Shown here piece after piece: positions 1 to 36,700 of a stretch of DNA of 64,000 bases. The notes under the pieces were generated by a model. It did not search any database. It was given only the letters and a program-made list of their open reading frames with translations, and was not told where the DNA came from. The stretch is from the NCBI RefSeq assembly GCF_048128805.1, contig NC_136005.1, positions 6,846,504 through 6,910,503 of the forward strand, in the 5' to 3' direction. Every line of letters begins with the position of its first letter. Position 1 is the first letter of the stretch. Source of the stretch: Centroberyx gerrardi (lineage: Eukaryota > Chordata > Actinopteri > Beryciformes > Berycidae). A program made the position numbers and the translations under genes.

Positions 1-24058
<24,058 letters not shown>

Positions 24059-24544
24059 GCTGCAGAACAGTTCGCCAAGTCCCCTGTCCAGTCACTGCAA
24101 ACAGGACACACAAAATGTCAGGGTAAGGCACAGCGGGGATCAACCACTTCCAATCCACAAAATGCTTTTTGGGGATAGGCCGGAAGACAGTGGAATGTAG
24201 AAAAACATATTTCTAATACAAAAATTCATCATGGTTTTCATGCTTGTAATAAGAGCCATTTTGTTGTGAAATAATGGATATTGACAATAGCTAGGCTTCT
24301 TCCAATAATTAATCAAGTAAAACAGCCTGAAAATGGAATAATCAAAATCGTCATTTGGTGTGAAAGTTCACTCTGCATGTCTGTGGTTGCAACAGCGAGA
24401 CATGAGTACATATCACTTTGTGTTTTGGGGGTAATAGCCTGAAAAGATTGAGAACCATTACTATGCACAGTTAATACCATTTAATCTGGTATCAACACCT
24501 AGTGGTACCGTATATGAACTCAGGCTTGTCATCTCAACACAGCA

Positions 24545-24722
24545 TGTGGGTGACAACAGTGGTCTAGTGGTTAGAGCAGAAGGCCATGGGTCCCCACAAT
24601 AGACATTTTGTCCGTAATAGACACGTCCTGTTGAAATGTCCCTGAACAAAACACTGAATCCTCTGCTCACTCACTCATTCAAAGTTGCTCTAGATAAGAG
24701 CGTTCACTAAATGCGGAAAATG
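24545..24722 (+). repeat. tRNA-derived SINE
   Basis: Head GGTCTAGTGGTTAGAGCAG and tail CTAGATAAGAGCGTTCACTAAATG, same family as the element at 18.8 kb but on the plus strand. Confidence 0.65.
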
Positions 24723-27567
24723 CAACCCAACAACAATCTTTAAAAGCAGTGAACATGGCATATTTAGGCATAACCATCATAGTAGAATAGAGGGGAATGA
24801 CACTGGAGGCACTGAATAGCCAGGTTTAAGATATCATCAGAAACCTTCCATTTTTCAGTTTTGAACATTTTATTTATTTATTTTAATTACCAGCTAACAA
24901 TTTCTCCCACATGCAATAAATGTTCCATGACTGTGAGACAAAGCCAAACATTTGATAATGCATTGCAAAATGTTCAAAAACGCATGGACATCAATTAGAG
25001 AGGGGGGGGGGGGGAGAAATCAAATTATCTTCTCAACCATATGAGCTCTTCAATCGAGAGTCTCAAGGAAAAGAGCTGTAATGAGGAGGGCTATTAAGTG
25101 CAGTAATAGCTAACCATAGCTCCTGGTGCATTAGGTTAGCACATGTCACGCTCAAACCACAAGAATGCACAGCACTGCTCAGACAGCTGCTTGACCTCAC
25201 AACACCTGAGACTATCTCTGAAGCGCGTACACACACACAGACGGCAAACAACTGAGTCATCAGATGTGTGTGTTACCCAATATGCCGTGCGTCCCCTCTC
25301 TCCTTCTCTCAGCTGTCCCCCAGGACCAGCCAGCTGCCGGAGAAGGCAGATTGTCACGGTGTGTGAGTGTGTGTGTGTATACTGCAGTGATCTTGACCAA
25401 GAGGAGCGTCTGGGTCAAAAGGTGAACAGCCACTTGGAAGTATCAGTTAGGCTGAAGACAATTTGTCTCTATGCTCTGTGTGGGTGAAAGTAGAGCCGAG
25501 CTCTAGCAAAAATAACTCTGCTAATTTGGCATTTTGTAGCCGAAGTATTTTATTGAGCAAGAGAGAAAAAGCAAAGCAGGGCATGAGTGTGTGAGAGTGA
25601 AAAAGACAGCGAGCGAGAGAGCGAGACAGAGGTTAATTAGGCTGCTTGCTCCAGAAATGTTGCTTTGACTGAGCAAAGAAGCTGAATTTTAATACAACAT
25701 TTTATACTAACAACAATCAAGAAACAAGAACTTTAAATCAGTATGGTAATTTCCACCGGTGATGGATCCAGACCAATGCCAATCCCAATCCAGCGGAGTT
25801 TGCAAAGCCATCCTCATCACTGACAACAGGCAAAGTGCAGTAATGTGTGCTGAGGCATCTTGGATAACAGTGTAATAACTAAAACACAGTAAAAAAAAAC
25901 AACAAGTTTATTTCTCAACATGCACAAAGTAGATACTGATTAATTGGCTTGAGATGAAAAAGCAGGCATAAAGGATGCAAAATATAGGCCTACTGTGAAA
26001 AGGTAGGAATTGCAATAGTCCATGAGCTTCTTTTCAACTGATATAGCTACAATATTATCATATATCGTTATCGTCATCAGAGGAATATTGTCAATAGATA
26101 CATTTTGATATCACCCGAGCCTAATGCACTGACTGAAAAGTTTTCTTCAAAGTGAAAAAATAGCTTAGTGCTAGTTACAGGCTTGACAGAGACAGTGCAT
26201 GACACACCACACTAAACAATACAAAACAAACAATACAATGAACAAAAGAAAAAAGATCTAAAAAAAAAAATTCTTTCACCGCAACTGCAATGGAAATGCT
26301 CAAAAGGAGCAATTAGCAAATAACCGCAGGAACAGTAACTCACTGAGATGAAAACACAGAGAGGAAACTGCAACAAACTAGTCAGTGTAGAACTGACTGA
26401 AAAATTTTATAAGGGTGACATGATTCCCTCCCTCTTTTCAAAATGCCTTCTGCGCATTCCAGGTCAGCTTCCAACCCAATCGCAGCAGTCAATTTCCACT
26501 ATGTGACCTGAAACACATTGTACAAGGGGGGCAAAAGTAAATGGGACAAAAATAGTAGTGCCAAAGGTAAATGGGCCGACAGAAAGTGATCTGAACGCCC
26601 GCAATACCTACATCTAGATAAAAACAAGAGAACACAATAAAGACTGTTCCCTGGTTACCACAAGAGCTTGCATAGCAACCCATTACGGACAGTGAGTCAG
26701 TCTTTATGGCTTTATGATATATCAGCACAGTTGGATTGCATCTTTGACCAATCAGTGTGCTTGGCTGAAACTATCTGTTGTATAGTCACCATTAAATTGA
26801 AGGGGTGTATGGGCCAGTGTTAACGGAATAGATAGGAAGGATTGCTGGGTAAACAACTTCTTGATTCCTTTGTCGGGGAAACAAGCACCAAGATGAGATC
26901 TTTAAGAGAACTGGCGGTTAGATTTAATGAGCATGATGACCAAAAGAATAACACAGACAATTCATTTTGGTAATTCCACTGAACATTTTCATTTTCAATT
27001 TTCATTTTCATCAGCTCAGGCATCACTGTTTAAATCTCAAAATCCTATCTGTGATCAATTGAGCAATTAGATAAATTAATGTGTTTTAGTTTGTTCCCCC
27101 CCCCCCCCCCCCATCTAATAGTCACTGATGACTCTTTTCCACAGGGGGAACAGAAACTAACAAGTTTCTGGAAGGACACATTTTGCTGACGCACAACTTC
27201 CCCCCTGCTCTCATGTGCTAAAAGCAAACTACTATCTTAGATCCTTGGGGGAATGACTTTCTGGTAAAATGTAAAGACTTAATCCGTGAATAAATCCTAT
27301 CCTAACTGTGAATTCTATGCAAAGTGACGATAGTAAATGTGACATATAACATTACTAAAGAGAGTACAGGTTGTGGAAAAACTCCAGCATAGTACCATTT
27401 CTTACATCAGCTACTCAACATCAGGTGAAAAAAATTCTGTGACTGGAGACTTAACAAGCCAACAACCAGATCAGTGTGAATATAAATAGTCAAGTCAATT
27501 CAAGTCTACGCCCACATGAAACAATAAATGAAAATAGCTAACTCACAAAATGTTTTCAATCACTCAC

Positions 27568-27728
27568 CGACCTAGACAAAGTATGTCCGAGGTCAAATCA
27601 ATTTGTCGATCGGGCATGCTCAGGATTCCAACGGGGCTTCTGTGGGAGTCGGCGATATCCCACATGCCCCGCTGTGATGCCGACCCGGCCCGGCACATAG
27701 GTGGAGGAGCATAGGGCACCGTGCCACG
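27568..27728 (-). other. Candidate ATP13A3 5' (untranslated or alternative) exon
   Basis: On the minus strand a strong acceptor (pyrimidine-rich tract ending CCTGCCCAG) at 27729-27730 and a good donor (TCG then GTGAGTG) at 27567 bound a GC-rich 161-nt segment. It has one frame open throughout, with ATGs at 27698 and further in. Spliced directly to 24094, that frame would end at 24040, out of frame with and overlapping the ATP13A3 ATG. Function is inferred from splice signals only; no transcript evidence is available. Confidence 0.4.
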
Positions 27729-28651
27729 CTGGGCAGGTGGGAAGTAACATAATAAAAAAATAACAAAAGAGGCCGTTTCTGGCTTCTTTGTGCGTGCGCT
27801 GGATTTGGGTGTTGTGGGTTCTAGTTCCAGCTGAAAGTCGGAGCAAGGCACGTTGCTGAGAAATGGGCTAGCCTCTGCATGTCTGCGATTAGTAACAGCA
27901 CAGGTTGGAAAACACGCACACATACAATATCTCTCACACACACACACACACACACACACAGGTTTCTCCAGAGCGTAGCTGGTGTAAAATGTCACGCTGG
28001 CAGGAGTCCCTTTGAGTTAATGTACACTGGTACTGGAAGGTGCACATGCACACACTAACAGACACACATACATAAACGCATACACCATTAGTTCTTTCCC
28101 TCTCAGCCTGAGCTACTTCTACAAATTTAGGGACTTGTAATTGGAATTGATAAAAGGAGGCCTTGTGGTCACCGCTTCTACCAGAAAAGTGTCCGATACA
28201 ATAATACCGGACAGTGGGTTCACTCTCTGTTGGGCTTACAGATTTACAGAAACCAAAGCCCTGACATGAGCCGAGTTTGAAAGCCTGAATTAGACAAGGG
28301 GGACCAAGTTTGGAGAGAGATATCCTAACAGGTGCCATACTGTACGTCCCCAGAGACATAGCCAAAAAGTACTGGAGAATGGTGTTCAGTTTACCCTCTG
28401 CTCTGTCCTGAACACTAACACCAACAGAGGCACACACACACGCCTCTGGGGACAGGCTTTTCTGGAGGCCCAGACGGGTGAAAAAAGGAAAAAAAGATGG
28501 GGTGAGGGAGGGAGAGACAGACAGACAGACGGGAGAGAGAGGCGGGTAGTGATTTACAGAGGCTTTTGGCAGGACATGCTGTCGGATCAACAATGGAGGG
28601 ACACAAGACCTGAGGGGAGGGAGGGCCAGGGAGGGGTGGCAAGAGAGACGG

Positions 28652-28687
<36 letters not shown>

Positions 28688-29841
28688 ACAAGAAAAGTAA
28701 CAAATGAAACACAAACAGGGAGAGAGGTGGAGCACCCTGACCCCAGCTATCTGTGTGAAGCGGTGGGATGGTGTATCAGGACGCTGTGCCCACAGGGCCA
28801 CCCTGCTACTGCCCCCACATACCCCCCACCCCCCCACCCCCACTGTGCCACGCCCCCCCGCCCCCGCCACACACTCTGATCTTATCTACCAGCTGCACCC
28901 GGGCGCACTCTTTCCCTGGCATACAGCGGGATATTTTGCTTGGGACCAAGCCCTTCCTAGTATTTTACAACAGGAGCCCCCTGGCCGGCGCTAGGCACCG
29001 GGCGCAGGACGGCCACAACCCTCCCTCCCCATTCTCTGCTGTAACTGGAAATGCCGCCACTAGTGCATCATGCATACAAACAACCCTTCATAAGAGCTTT
29101 GTCCAGCTATACTGACTCAAGGACAACAAAAATGAAAAGCGTGGTCTCCAAAAAGGACCTCAAAGCATCAAGCTTGTGTGGTCACTGCAACCAGAGCATG
29201 TTACGCAGTCTGTTATGTCGGAATCATCTGTTCAGATAACAGACGCTTTTAACCTCGCAAGACCTCTGGGATTCCATAATTACAGGCTCCAAACCAGGGA
29301 GAGGCCAAAGTTAAAGCTTGGCTGCTAACCAGGCAGACATGTTTCGCTGTTTGTGACTCAAATACCAATATGTTACCCGTTAACTGGGGATGGAAAAGAG
29401 TTAAGAGTTATTGCTTATGTTAGGTGAACTATAACATAAATGGTATGCCTCGTGCGAGTGGGGATGGGCAAGTGTCTCAAAAAACAACTTGTATCTATTG
29501 GATACAACTAGACACTAGACGCCATTTTTGGCCAACGTGGCATGAATATTAAAAGAATGTCTAAGTGAAGAGACAAAGAGTATAAAGTAAATACCTTCGA
29601 GCTGGGTGGGAAATAAACATATACCACCAGCTAAACATTTGTAATTATTAGTCATGGTTGGTAGGTTTGTGTCTCAACGAGCCACTTTGGCAGGTAATCA
29701 ACTATAATTTGGAAGTCCTTTTCTATTCAAAAAAATCTGGTTGGCTGATAAACTTAGTTTCCTGGTTTGCCCCGGCGACAGACAGTCAAGTGAACCGATA
29801 AAAAGGTCACACCTCCACTCAGCATTTCCAGGTGCTCCTAC

Positions 29842-29923
29842 CTTGAGTGCCTGGGCCGCGATGCCCCCAGGCGGTCCTCCTCCCCTCGGTTAGCTTGCTC
29901 TCTCACCACACCAACCTGGACCC
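29842..29923 (-). other. Candidate ATP13A3 5' untranslated exon
   Basis: Minus-strand segment of 82 nt bounded by an acceptor with a T-rich tract (TTTTTCCCAG, ending 29924) and a donor AAG then GTAGGAG at 29841. It contains no ATG, as expected for a benign leader exon. It lies in the long interval between the putative first exon near 38.85 kb and the first coding exon. This is a splice-signal prediction only. Confidence 0.4.
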
Positions 29924-30167
29924 CTGGGAAAAACACAAACACCGCACATTACAGACACATCAGTCAAAGGCTTCAAGTCTCTCTACTAAAGTACAGCAGG
30001 GTGGACTGGAGGTAAACTGGCATGGTAGAGGGACTTTTAAGGAAAACGGTACAATTTCAGCCTGAGGGAAAGAGCAATGGTTAATGTGTATTTTGCTGCA
30101 GCTGAAAGTCGTCTTAAACCTTAACAGGCGAAAGCACTGGTGTTCAAACATCTTTCGAGAACATACG

Positions 30168-30790
30168 CTCAGTATCCACTTTATTAGATACTTCTATCTA
30201 GGATGCCTCCAGAGCAGCCTACATTATTTATGGCATGGATTCAACAAGGCGCTGAAAATGTTCCAGAGGAATCTTGATCTATGCCAACTCAATTCCTATA
30301 GATTTGTCAGCAACATATTCATGCTAAGAACATCCCATTCCACCTCAACCCAAATGTGCTGTATGGAGTTGAGATCTGGGGACTGAACTAAAGTCACTGT
30401 TATGTTCCTGGAACCATCTTGAGATGATGGTGCATTATCCTGTTGGAAGTACCTGTTTGAAAACAGGCTAGACTGGTCATGAAAGGATGTACCTGGTCGG
30501 CAACCTGTGGCGTTCAAATGATACTCATTTGATACTAAGGGGCCTAATGTGTGCCAAGAAAATCTTCCCCACACTATTACACCACCATCACCAGCCTGTA
30601 CCATTGGAGTGGAAGCCAGCCAGCATGGTCTTCTGCTGCTGTAGTCCATCTGCTTCAAGGTTTGACAAGTCGTGCATTCTGAGATGCCTTTCTGCACGCT
30701 GTTGTACTAAGATGTAATTTGCATACTTGTGGCCAGCCTGTTAACTTGAAAGAGTCTCGCCATTCTCTTCTAACCTTTCATCCACAAGGC
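30168..30790 (-). mobile_element. Decayed Tc1/mariner transposon relic
   Basis: The minus-strand frame at 30296-30697 matches the catalytic C-terminal half of fish Tc1-type transposases (GGVIVWGRFSWHTLGPL, YFQQDNAP, QSPDLNSIQHIW). The low-coordinate end has CACTTTATTAGATAC, resembling the terminal repeat of this fish Tc1 family. The N-terminal half and other terminus are missing or degraded and the frame contains deletions, so it is inactive. Confidence 0.85.
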
Positions 30791-33700
30791 AGCTCTGTTG
30801 ACAGGACTGCTGCTGACTTTTGTTTTTGTTTGTGTATGCACCCTTCTTGGTAAACTAACTGTAACCGCTGTATTGCACAAAAAAACCGAAGGGTGGCCAT
30901 TTTCGAGACTCTTGGCTGCGGCTGTTCAAGTTGTCTACACTGCCAACCACTTTGGTAAATGACCAACCATCATGGAAGTTCTTTTCAATTCTAACGTAAA
31001 GTTTATTTATAGAGTCCTTCATCACAAAGCATGTCTCAAAGGACTTTACAGAGAACAACAACTAATCAACAATCAATCACAAAATAAAATGATGCAACAC
31101 AGTATGCAACAATAAAGTGTAGCTCTGGGTAAATAGTGAATCTGGGATCCACCGGCCACTGTGACCGGTGGGACAAAGGGTTAAGCGTCCTGCCGTGGTT
31201 ATGAGGATGACAGGAGTAGCCAGTGTAGTAACTGGGATGTAGAAGACCGTGTGTGGGGCCCCTGGGAGTCAGCATGACCTCAGAGGTATTTATAGACTCC
31301 TCCATCCCAGCCTAAAGCCACATTGTTGTCCCTCATTTGATTAGTCTGCTATTGTGTCTGTTCAACCCTGGTTAGCCTACTCTCTGTAGGTGAAAAAAAC
31401 AACCATGAGGCAGCTGTTGATCTCTGGTTGGACCACAGAATTAGACCTGGCCGTCATCTGTGTTGCTGGGAAATATCTGTAAGCAGATTTCAGAAGAAAA
31501 ACTTACTGGGTGCACAGTGTTTCCCATGCCGTCCAGGAAGATTTATTTGTTTTGTTTCCACCCAGAAATATTTTTCAAAATGTTCTTTAATTTCAAACTC
31601 AAATTTGTCAAATTGACATCACATTGTAGAGAGTTGGCAATGCAATTGTCATTTCGCAATGCACAGACCAGCAGACCATCAGCTCGTGACATAGCCCTGT
31701 TAGATAGTTAGCCTACACAAGAATTTAAGTTTTCCATCCCTATAGTGGCAAAGTGTGTGTGTTTGAGATGGTCAAAAATATACAGGCGAGTGATGGTACC
31801 TGCATCGCCTGACTGTAAAACTGCCCAACACTCAGACCCCAGTTCACCATTGGACTGTACTGGACACACTGCAGTAATTAATCCATAATCCATGACAGGC
31901 CATGATATATTAAATCACAGTTAAGGTGCGTCGTTGTGTGCAGCTTTTTGTTTAGTCATTACAAAATGCCTTCCAGTTTAGTGGTAAATTAACAAAGTTC
32001 ACAATTGCAACTCCAACTGCAATTGTAACTCGCAGCAAAAAGAAGTTGAAATAACTGATAAGAAGTAAACAATAAGCCTGCCGCTTAAAATATTAACCAC
32101 AATTTTCACCTGCTTAGTGCCTTTGACCCAAATGTCACCCTATGAGTTTGGCCCTAAAATTGACAACACAGCGGCGATGGCAGAGTTATGCTTTCAGTCA
32201 GGTTTAAGTGTAACTTTATACGGTAATGCCAAATCTGCATGGGGATGGGCAAGCGTCTCAAAACATCATGTATCATGTGTGATGTGAGAGCTCAAATGTC
32301 AGAGCCTTTTCCTCTGAGACAGCAGCTCAGACTTTCACACTTCCCATAGATTTCACAAGAGCTTGAACTTGGGCAACTAATTAAAAAAAAAAAAAAAAAA
32401 GACAAATGGTAGTCTGGCAAACTGGACGCCTAAGACTAGACATTTCTCCTTTTCCTTTCTGTCCTGTTCTACGACACACAGAGAGGAAAAAAGTGAACAA
32501 TGAGCCATGACCTAATGACAGAAGTCCATAATTCATGGAAGCATTCGGAGGAAAAAGTGTTTTGTTGCCATCGTGCTCTCAGCTCAATGTGCTTTCTTTA
32601 TCACTTCCCCTCCTAATCATGGGGCATTATAGCTGGGCTTTGTTCCCCACCATGGTCCCATCCATCAGTTTATCACTGTGACCATTGGCCTTGTGTTTAA
32701 GTCTATGACCACCTGCCCTTCCTTTGCTCTCAGAACAGTCCAGGCCAGAACCTCCACCTTTGTTTTCTTTTACAGCCCCCCCACCCCTTCTTACAGGGTT
32801 TCTGAACAAGTCCCTAATACACCTTGCAGACAGAGAAAATCTATCTATACATTTGTGATATATCATTTATGTTGAGCAGGTGCAGAGAGACAGCAAGTGC
32901 AAACAACTATTTCTGTGCGAGTTAAACCATTTAAATACAGGTCCGACCACCTGTGCCAATCACAGGAGTGTGGAGAAAATATGCTTTTAATGTGAAAGGT
33001 AACGGAGCAACTACGCAACTAAACGAGCCAAGTTCCCTTCATCTAAAACCTCAAACTCAATTCGAGCTCGTTGAAACATGACTCACCCAGTCAAACTCAC
33101 CTGTCAATGCAGAAAATGTTCTTACAGATAATCCAGAGCATAGGCCTCAACTGTATCACAGACACTGATATGTTTTGAGATGACGCATGCAAACGTTACA
33201 TCTCAAACCAGTGAGGGGAACTGCTGACATTACAGGCGACTATGATCCATCCAGGAGAAAGCGCGAGTTGATATGGATGAGATCAGGGGGCGGGGGAAGG
33301 AGGAAAAGAGGTCTACAAGGACTGAGATGACACACTGGATAGAGGTGTGTGTACTGTGGGCTGCGTCCTGGGAAAAACCCATGAGAGGGGAAAAATGGAG
33401 GGAAAGGGGGCGGAAGAAAACAAGAGTCCGAGAGATCAAACGTGTGCCGAGTTCTAAGTCAGGCCACATGCTCTTGGATTAACAGTGGCATTGCTCGACG
33501 GCCTGGGAAAAACTGCTGATACCACCATCCAAGAGATTAGACCACATTTTTACTTAATAGAGCTGCTTTATGGCACAAAATTACACTTGGCGAGGTTTGG
33601 TAGATCTAGACGGCTACAACAGATAAGTTTACTATTCAAGTTTACATTTTTGCTGGCAATAGTCTTCATTGCCCAAGCCTCCTTCTTAAATATCAAAGTA

Positions 33701-36700
33701 AAGATGGAAACGCCATCTGTATCAGAGCAAACAAAGGTGAATAGCATTATAGATAAGCCTCAAAGCAACCATTTTGAGGTGTACAGGTGATAACCAACAC
33801 AAGAATTACAATCTGCCAAGTCGTTATGGTACAGAGATTGGTGGTGAGATGGTTGAGAAGACCTGGTCTTCATGGGATATGTCCTCTCTGCATGTCATTT
33901 AACTTCTCATGTTCAGCCTCTGAGGGTTCCCAGTTCCATCTTCCTCCATGGCAGCAATGAGCTACTCAAGCCGTCTTTACACAGAGCAGCTCAACCGGGG
34001 AAAAGGCAGAGCAGACGCAGCGTCAATTTGTGTGTAAACATGCCCCTCCCACAGTTTGAAGACGATCATACCGGGTAAAACGTGGATAAAGAAGCTTGTG
34101 GAAATTAATCACAATTCTATCCCGGCTCTGCTATGGCATTTTTAGCCAAAATGTATTTCTGCTGTGTCTTATTTCCTGTCGTCGTTTCAGTACAAGACCT
34201 TTATCAAGACATTTCTCATGGCAATGAACTAGCCTATTTGTCTCTCAGGTAGGGTTGATGGCGCTCAGGTAAACGTCATCCTCTAACGGATTTCATCAGC
34301 CAATGAAATTTGTACAGACTGCATCAAAAGGTTCTGAGACACACCCACAACAACGTAACCTAGGTGGTTTCAACGCACATTTGTCTGTTAATTTGACAGA
34401 TGCTAAGTATCCCAGTGAATGCACCTTAGTTAAGGTGGTAGTGGCTGACTAACCTAAACACCTGAATAAATAACACGCACACATAATGTTTTCTCTCTGC
34501 CATTTCTGTTGAACGATACAAGGGTAAATAAACCATTAAATTAGTTTGCATGGGGGTTGAAAAGTCAAATTTGTATCAGCTTTCTTGTAGGTTAACAAAG
34601 TATACCAGTAAACTCACGGAGGAAGGCAGTGCAAAAGTCATGGTTTACAATGGCATGAAGAAAATAATTTGAGGTTGTCAACAGATCAACTTAATGTGTA
34701 TATAAGAGGTTTTTTTAGGGTTTTACAGTCAAACTGGTGTATTTTTGTCAAGGCAGCTATTTATGCTCGTATGCTGCAGGAAACCCTGAGTGTCTTGCAC
34801 TAGGCTACATTTTAAACCACCAAATATCAAGGCAATTTAAATCAACAAGGGAATTTTGACCCGATGTACTCGTCCAATCGCTTAACCCTACTCTCAGGTT
34901 TGCGTTATTGCGTAACATTTCACAGTTGATTCTATTTTCATCCAAAGTGCTTAATCACACTTCCATTGATGCGGGGCGCTGGTTTGTCCTAGTCTTGTTG
35001 GAGGTAAACCGCCAGGCCGGCACTAGAAAGATCTGTCTCTCTGCACCGCTGCTCAGGGGCTGTGAGAGCAAACAGTGCGGGGCTGCTGAAGGGACTTTCA
35101 CCATGTCAAGATATTTCTCGCCCCAGCTTTGAATCAACACTGGCAGGCCTTCCATCACAGGCTGCTGTCTTTGAGCTCACCTGTGAAAAGTCTTCAGGCA
35201 TTGGCTCAAAGGCCTGTGGAACAATGGCACCTCGCTTCTTCAACTCAACCTAAACCGCTTCCAAATCTCCAGTTTGGACAGGACCCCAAGCTCTCTCAGG
35301 GAGAGGGTGAAAGTTCAAAGGTCAACAGGGCAAGCTCAATACCAGGGGTCGTGATGACCGTAATCCTGAACCTTTTTGACCACTGACCAAGTAGTTACAC
35401 TTGCTCTTCAAAGAGGGCAATGTGGCTCCAGACATAACACCAAGGGTATCTTTTATTAATAGAGAAACTAATTTGGTGGCCTACCCAAATCAGATTGTCT
35501 AACCTAATCCTTAGATATGTATATAGCAAAACTGAAGCATGAGCATAGACAGCAAGTCCATGCTACCGGTCTGGGACAGGCCCAAATGAATGCAGGAACT
35601 GAGATAAAAAGCAGATGGAGATGGATCTTAGCACAGCCAGGCTAATCTCTTATTAGCAGACTTAATTCCAAGTTGTCACCAATTAAATAAAAGAGAAGAA
35701 ACAACCACTCACATCAAGTACCATATTTATCTCCTTAATTAGGCACTACATGATCAAGGCAGTCTAACCCCTGTAAGGGAAACCAGAAAAAAAACTTTAG
35801 TTGGGCTAAAAACTTGCATGTACTATGATGCAAGGTAGGAAAATAGCACTATCCAAACGCTGGCAAACCTTCTGGCCTTCCAGCAAGTCTGTCTACCCTA
35901 CCAGCCATTCTGGCAGTCAACCCACCATTATTTAGAGGTCTTATGCTATTGAATGGTAATTAAATGGTGAAAGTAGCTAATGAATTTTGACAATATATCC
36001 ACCACTATGGTCACTAAACAGAAATAGGCTACATTTCTTTCCCTGATACAGTGAGTGTTTTTGCTTTACTGAACATAGAGAGCTCTAACCCACAAATTCC
36101 ATCAAACGGATCTTTAGTTTAATCACCCGTAGATCGAGTTTTAACTTTGAAGTCTTTGAAATAAACTAGTCAATGAAAATGGAAACTCAATACATGATCT
36201 GGTTATCCCTGGTTTGCGAAATGTGAGGGCTCGATGACTCACCAGTTGGTCGTCTCTCTGACTAGGATGCAGTTGTGCTTCACTTCACTCAATAAAATGA
36301 CTCATTTTTCCCCGTTGAGGACGGGAAAAAAAAACACTAATAATCCATTATATCATGAGTGGATCCCATTCAGAGGAGAAATATTTGATTCAGGCAGTGG
36401 ATCCTAATCGTACCAGTGTTTTTTGACATCGGGGTGAAATTAATATGGAGGATCCTTTCCATATAAAGAGAGAAAGTTCCCATGCACATATATCACATAT
36501 TGTGTGGTCGAAGGATGCACAGGTTTTATGTGTCTATGTGGGCACCTTCTTTCTTTATATGCACTTTAGGGTTTGGTTTCCTGCACCACAAAGGAGAACG
36601 CAGCAGTGTGTGTGGGTATCATTCCTGTCTATTAAAAGGTCACATTCTCATTAAAAGCCACACAAACTAATCATCTCCTTAGCCTCACTGTGGCAAGCTA

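Noticed and set aside
27934..28680. 248-residue minus-strand open frame
   Set aside because: Starts and ends in CA repeats (VCVCV runs) and shows no domain; chance opening in low-complexity intronic DNA.
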